Shown piece by piece: positions 61,264 to 64,000 of a stretch of 64,000 nucleotides of DNA (positions are counted from its first letter, which is position 1; each line of letters starts with the position of its first letter). The notes below the pieces were generated by a model, which searched no databases, had not been told where the DNA came from, and saw only the letters and a program-made list of their open reading frames with translations. The stretch comes from Clostridium sp. 12(A). Lineage in GTDB: Bacteria; Bacillota; Clostridia; Lachnospirales; Lachnospiraceae. Location of the stretch: positions 868,001 to 932,000 of the forward strand of contig JAGI01000002.1 in assembly GCA_000526575.1 (NCBI GenBank). Direction: 5' to 3'. Both the position numbers and the translations under genes were made by a program.

Positions 61264-61972
61264 CCTGCCTTCTTCCTCCAAATAAAAATACAAGTCTTGC
61301 AAGCTGCAGCACAGTTGCAGCAAGAGCAGCTACATAGGTGAGTGCCGCCGCTCCCAGAACTTTTCTGGTATTTCCAAGTTCTTCACTTCCCAAAATGCCT
61401 ACTTCACCAAGAAGGTGAATGGCTCTGCTTGAAGCATTAAATTCCACTGGTAGTGTGACCAGCTGGAAAAGGACTGCTACAGAAAAAAGAATCAATCCTA
61501 TGTTAACTAACGGGGAACCCACGCCCCCGATGAAAAAGCCTAAAAGTATAATCGGGAAAGCCGCCTGAGAGCCGATATTGGCTACCGGAACAATGGCCCC
61601 ACGAAGCTTCAAGGGAACATATCCTGTGTTGTCCTGCATGGCATGACCGCACTCGTGGGCAGCAACACCGATGGCAGCAACTGACGTGGAATCATAGACG
61701 GAATCAGATAGATTCACGGTCTTTGATCTTGGATCGTAATGATCCGTCAGCTGACCGCTTACAGGGCGTACCTGGACATCGTAAATTCCCTGAGAATTTA
61801 AAAGCCTCTTGGCAGCTTCTGCACCAGTCATCCCTGACATGCTTCTAACTTTTGAATATTTATTGTAGGTGCTGTTTACTCTGGCTGAAGCAACCAGGGA
61901 TAATAAAGCGCCAATGATTACAAATATCAAGGTGGGATCATAATAATATCCCATCATTCCTCCGTAAAACAT
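61256..61972 (-). CDS. Zinc metallopeptidase, YugP family
   Basis: Membrane metalloprotease of about 238 residues. An N-terminal span (PTLIFVIIGALLSLVA) precedes the zinc motif VAAHECGHAMQ (HExxH), with two further spans (PIILLGFFIGG, GLILFSVAVLFQLV) and a C-terminal hydrophobic helix. I choose ATG 61972, nine bases after AAAGGAG; TTG at 61978 is the alternative. The context fmt-yugP-rsmB is conserved in Clostridia. Confidence 0.9.
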   Translation of the reverse strand: MFYGGMMGYYYDPTLIFVIIGALLSLVASARVNSTYNKYSKVRSMSGMTGAEAAKRLLNSQGIYDVQVRPVSGQLTDHYDPRSKTVNLSDSVYDSTSVAAIGVAAHECGHAMQDNTGYVPLKLRGAIVPVANIGSQAAFPIILLGFFIGGVGSPLVNIGLILFSVAVLFQLVTLPVEFNASSRAIHLLGEVGILGSEELGNTRKVLGAAALTYVAALAATVLQLARLVFLFGGRRQDD

Positions 61973-61974
61973 AA

Positions 61975-62913
61975 TCAAACACTCCTTTCAAAAACAGTGC
62001 CTTCCGCAATCTGATATCCCCGCAGAAATGCGCCGATATCCATACGCTTTTTTCCCTGCATCTGAAGCTCTTTGATGGATAAGCCGCCTTTTCCCGTCTT
62101 TACAACGAGACAATCCTTGCCGGTTTCCACCACCTGACCGCAGGTTCCTTCGTACTCTTTGTCCACAACTTCAGCATCCCAGATTTTTATTGTTTTTCCA
62201 TTCCAGACTGTATAGGCGCTGGGCCATGGATTCAGTCCCCGGATGAGCCGTTCTATGCTGACAGCCTCCATGGACCAGTCAATATCACCCATGGACTTTT
62301 TTATCATGCCGACATAGTTGGAGTTTGAATCGTCCTGAGGGGTTCTGACTGCGGTTTGATCTTCCAGTTTTTTTAATGTTTTTAAAATGAGGGCAGCTCC
62401 AACCTGGCTCAGCTTATCGTGGAGACTTCCACCAGTTTCTTTTGACTCTAAGGAAACCGCCTCCTGATCCAGCATATCTCCCGTATCAATCCCCTCTGCC
62501 ATAAGCATAGTGGTGATTCCACTTTCCTTTTCTCCATGAATGACTGCATACTGTATGGGTGCTGCTCCCCTGTATTTCGGAAGAAGGGAAGCATGGATAC
62601 AAATACAGCCGTATTTCGGAATATCCAGAATGCTTTTTGGAAGAATCTGGCCAAATGCTGCAACAACCATGGTATCTGGGGCTAAATCAGCCAGGACCTT
62701 AACAAATTCAGGATCTCTGGCCTTAACAGGCTGGTAAACAGGAATTCCGTATTCCAAAGCCTGTTCTTTTACTGGCGGCATCTGTATTTCTTTTCCTCTG
62801 CCTTTTGATTTATCCGGCTGGGTCACCACCCCAACCACATCATGTCCAGCCTCTACCAGTGCCTTTAGAGCAGGCACGGAAAATTCAGGCGTTCCCATAA
62901 AAACAATACGCAT
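61975..62913 (-). CDS. fmt: Methionyl-tRNA formyltransferase
   Basis: Formylates initiator Met-tRNA. The 312 residues begin MRIVFMGTPEFSVPALKAL. The formyl-THF/catalytic core is HASLLPKYRGAAPIQYAV with the conserved Asn/His/Asp region (IDTGDML), and a C-terminal OB-like tRNA-binding domain ends the protein. It follows def by two bases, the classic def-fmt pair. Confidence 0.97.
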   Translation of the reverse strand: MRIVFMGTPEFSVPALKALVEAGHDVVGVVTQPDKSKGRGKEIQMPPVKEQALEYGIPVYQPVKARDPEFVKVLADLAPDTMVVAAFGQILPKSILDIPKYGCICIHASLLPKYRGAAPIQYAVIHGEKESGITTMLMAEGIDTGDMLDQEAVSLESKETGGSLHDKLSQVGAALILKTLKKLEDQTAVRTPQDDSNSNYVGMIKKSMGDIDWSMEAVSIERLIRGLNPWPSAYTVWNGKTIKIWDAEVVDKEYEGTCGQVVETGKDCLVVKTGKGGLSIKELQMQGKKRMDIGAFLRGYQIAEGTVFERSV

Positions 62914-62915
62914 AT

Positions 62916-63422
62916 TTACTCCTCTTCCTCCATATCCATGATTTCCATGTCTTCCGGAAGATCTGTAACATCCTCTAACTCACCTTCCACCTTATCCACG
63001 TAAAGATCTCCATTTAAGTGGTCGCATTCATGGCAGATGGCACGGGCTAAAAGCTCCTCGCCTTCCAGTTCAAACTGTTTCATCTCAATATCATAGGCTC
63101 TTACTTTTACATGGTTTGGTCTTGTTACGGTACCGGACTTTCCAGGAACGCTAAGGCAGCCTTCCGGTCCTGTCTGGCTTCCGTCGGTTTCTATAATCTC
63201 CGGATTGATGAGCACGTACTGATTGCCGTCATCTACGTCAATTACAACGATCTGCTTTAAAACACCAACCTGGGGAGCAGCAAGGCCTACGCCATTGGCT
63301 TCATACATTGTTTCAAACATATCTTCTACCAGTTCTATGATTCGCGGTGTAATTTCCTTCACCGGCTTACAGTGTTTTCTTAAAATTTCATCTCCAATGG
63401 TTCTAATCTTTCTAATCGCCAT
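62916..63422 (-). CDS. def: Peptide deformylase
   Basis: Removes N-formyl groups from new proteins. The 168 residues contain all three motifs: GVGLAAPQVG, EGCLSVPG (metal Cys) and CHECDHLNG (HExxH). The acidic C-terminal tail (EDMEIMDMEEEE) is longer than in many homologues. It lies 18 bases after priA. Confidence 0.97.
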   Translation of the reverse strand: MAIRKIRTIGDEILRKHCKPVKEITPRIIELVEDMFETMYEANGVGLAAPQVGVLKQIVVIDVDDGNQYVLINPEIIETDGSQTGPEGCLSVPGKSGTVTRPNHVKVRAYDIEMKQFELEGEELLARAICHECDHLNGDLYVDKVEGELEDVTDLPEDMEIMDMEEEE

Positions 63423-63440
63423 CTTCTCTTATCCTCTCAT

Positions 63441-64000
63441 TTATGAAAAATCATATTGTATCAGGACCAGGTCAAACAGATCCGGTCGGTTTTCAGAAAA
63501 ACCGTCAATCTGATCTCTGATTTTTATTAGTATATCATAGTTTACGTGTTTCAAGTATAAAATTTTTCTATAAATATCATTAATTTTGTATACAGAAGCC
63601 TCTGAAGGGCCAATTGTCTGTACCATTTCCTTCTCTGCCAAAGGGGTAACATAAGCTGCCACCGCCTCTGAAGCTGATATCAGAGCCTCCTCATTTTTGG
63701 AAGAAAACTGAATGGTCAAAAGAACATTTGCAGGAGGATATTTCATCATACGGCGAAATACCATTTCCTGTTCATAGAAGGCCGGATAATCCTGGCTGGC
63801 AGCCGTTGTAATGGCATAGTGCTCGGGACTGTAGGTCTGGATTACCACATCTCCAGGCTTCTCATCTCTGCCAGCTCTTCCGGCCGCCTGGGTCAAGAGC
63901 TGAAAGGTACGTTCTGCGCCTCGGTAGTCTGGGGTATACAAGGATAGATCAGCAGCCAGAACTCCTACCAGCGTTACGTTTGGAAAATCATGCCCCTTTA
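63441..64000 (-). CDS. priA: Primosomal replication helicase PriA (C-terminal part; cut by window edge)
   Basis: Restart helicase. The frame is open to the window edge, giving about 186 C-terminal residues. The helicase motifs V-VI are visible: KGHDFPNVTLVGVLAAD, then RGAERTFQLLTQAAGRAGR, followed by FRRMMKYPP and the C-terminal domain. The apparent start inside (a TTG at 63941) is not a true start. The zinc-binding cysteines and Walker motifs lie outside the window. Confidence 0.95.
   Translation of the reverse strand, partial: KGHDFPNVTLVGVLAADLSLYTPDYRGAERTFQLLTQAAGRAGRDEKPGDVVIQTYSPEHYAITTAASQDYPAFYEQEMVFRRMMKYPPANVLLTIQFSSKNEEALISASEAVAAYVTPLAEKEMVQTIGPSEASVYKINDIYRKILYLKHVNYDILIKIRDQIDGFSENRPDLFDLVLIQYDFS

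Noticed and set aside
1-64000. Mobile elements, prophage, CRISPR array or defence island
   Set aside because: No transposase, integrase, phage structural gene, repeat array or cas gene was seen; gene order is conserved chromosomal core.
1-64000. tRNA or rRNA genes
   Set aside because: No gap holds a sequence foldable to a tRNA cloverleaf or containing conserved rRNA segments that I could recognise.

Overview
The window is 64 kb of chromosomal core sequence from a low-to-moderate GC, endospore-forming Firmicute. Gene content and order point to class Clostridia, most likely a Lachnospiraceae/Lacrimispora-like organism: spoIVA, yqfC and yqfD are present, there is a PASTA-domain Ser/Thr kinase with its partner phosphatase, the ribose-phosphate pyrophosphokinase is of a long divergent type, and ProB lacks the PUA domain. 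The species placement is inferred from memory of these families and not from a search. Of 67 genes called, 66 lie on the minus strand. The only plus-strand gene is the pyrophosphokinase at 40.5 kb, which has its own promoter and terminator. I see no tRNA, rRNA, insertion sequence, prophage or CRISPR array.

Layout, read in the direction of transcription (right to left). 64-53.7 kb: priA (cut by the edge), def, fmt, a zinc metallopeptidase, rsmB, rlmN, stp, prkC, rsgA, rpe and a thiamine pyrophosphokinase gene, ending at a strong terminator; this is the classic Firmicute translation-initiation/cell-wall-signalling run. 53.5-49.4 kb: a probable vitamin B6 pair (ECF S component and pyridoxal kinase), serS, a VOC protein and a hydrolase. 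49.4-41.8 kb: the SRP/ribosome run ylxM-ffh-rpsP-khpA-rimM-trmD-rplS-lepB-rbgA-rnhB-yraN-pgeF. 41.7-40.4 kb: prs on the plus strand. 40.3-36 kb: a DUF512 radical-SAM-like gene, der, plsY and gpsA. 35.9-31 kb: a complete branched-chain amino-acid ABC transporter (livJ-H-M-G-F) with a strong promoter, an operator-like dyad and an internal hairpin. 30.9-27 kb: an ABC-2 exporter (two permeases and an ATPase) co-transcribed with an AraC-type regulator that carries a degenerate GGDEF domain and with a small orphan gene. 26.9-19 kb: spoIVA, a beta-CASP nuclease, rnhA, an LprI-like secreted protein, alaS and rpsU. 19-12.8 kb: sporulation genes yqfC-yqfD, phoH, ybeY, a DUF3048 lipoprotein, a MurJ/SpoVB-type flippase and a BofC-like protein. 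12.7-7 kb: two flavoproteins and a proline operon interrupted by two other genes. 6.8-5.3 kb: motA-motB alone. 5.3-3.4 kb: an antibiotic-resistance type ABC-F ATPase behind a structured leader. 3.4-0 kb: miaB and mutS (cut by the edge).

The most interesting element is the ABC-F leader (about 4977-5288). A consensus promoter is followed by a three-codon upstream ORF (Met-Lys-Leu-stop) with a strong ribosome-binding site and a chain of hairpins ending in a Rho-independent terminator. The eight bases that begin at the uORF stop codon can pair with a downstream segment. That segment can alternatively pair with the 3' arm of the terminator. This is the logic of a ribosome-stalling attenuator that would switch on resistance when a drug blocks the earliest peptide bonds. 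Other points of note are the AraC-GGDEF hybrid in the exporter operon and matching sigma-E-like promoters at spoIVA and yqfC.
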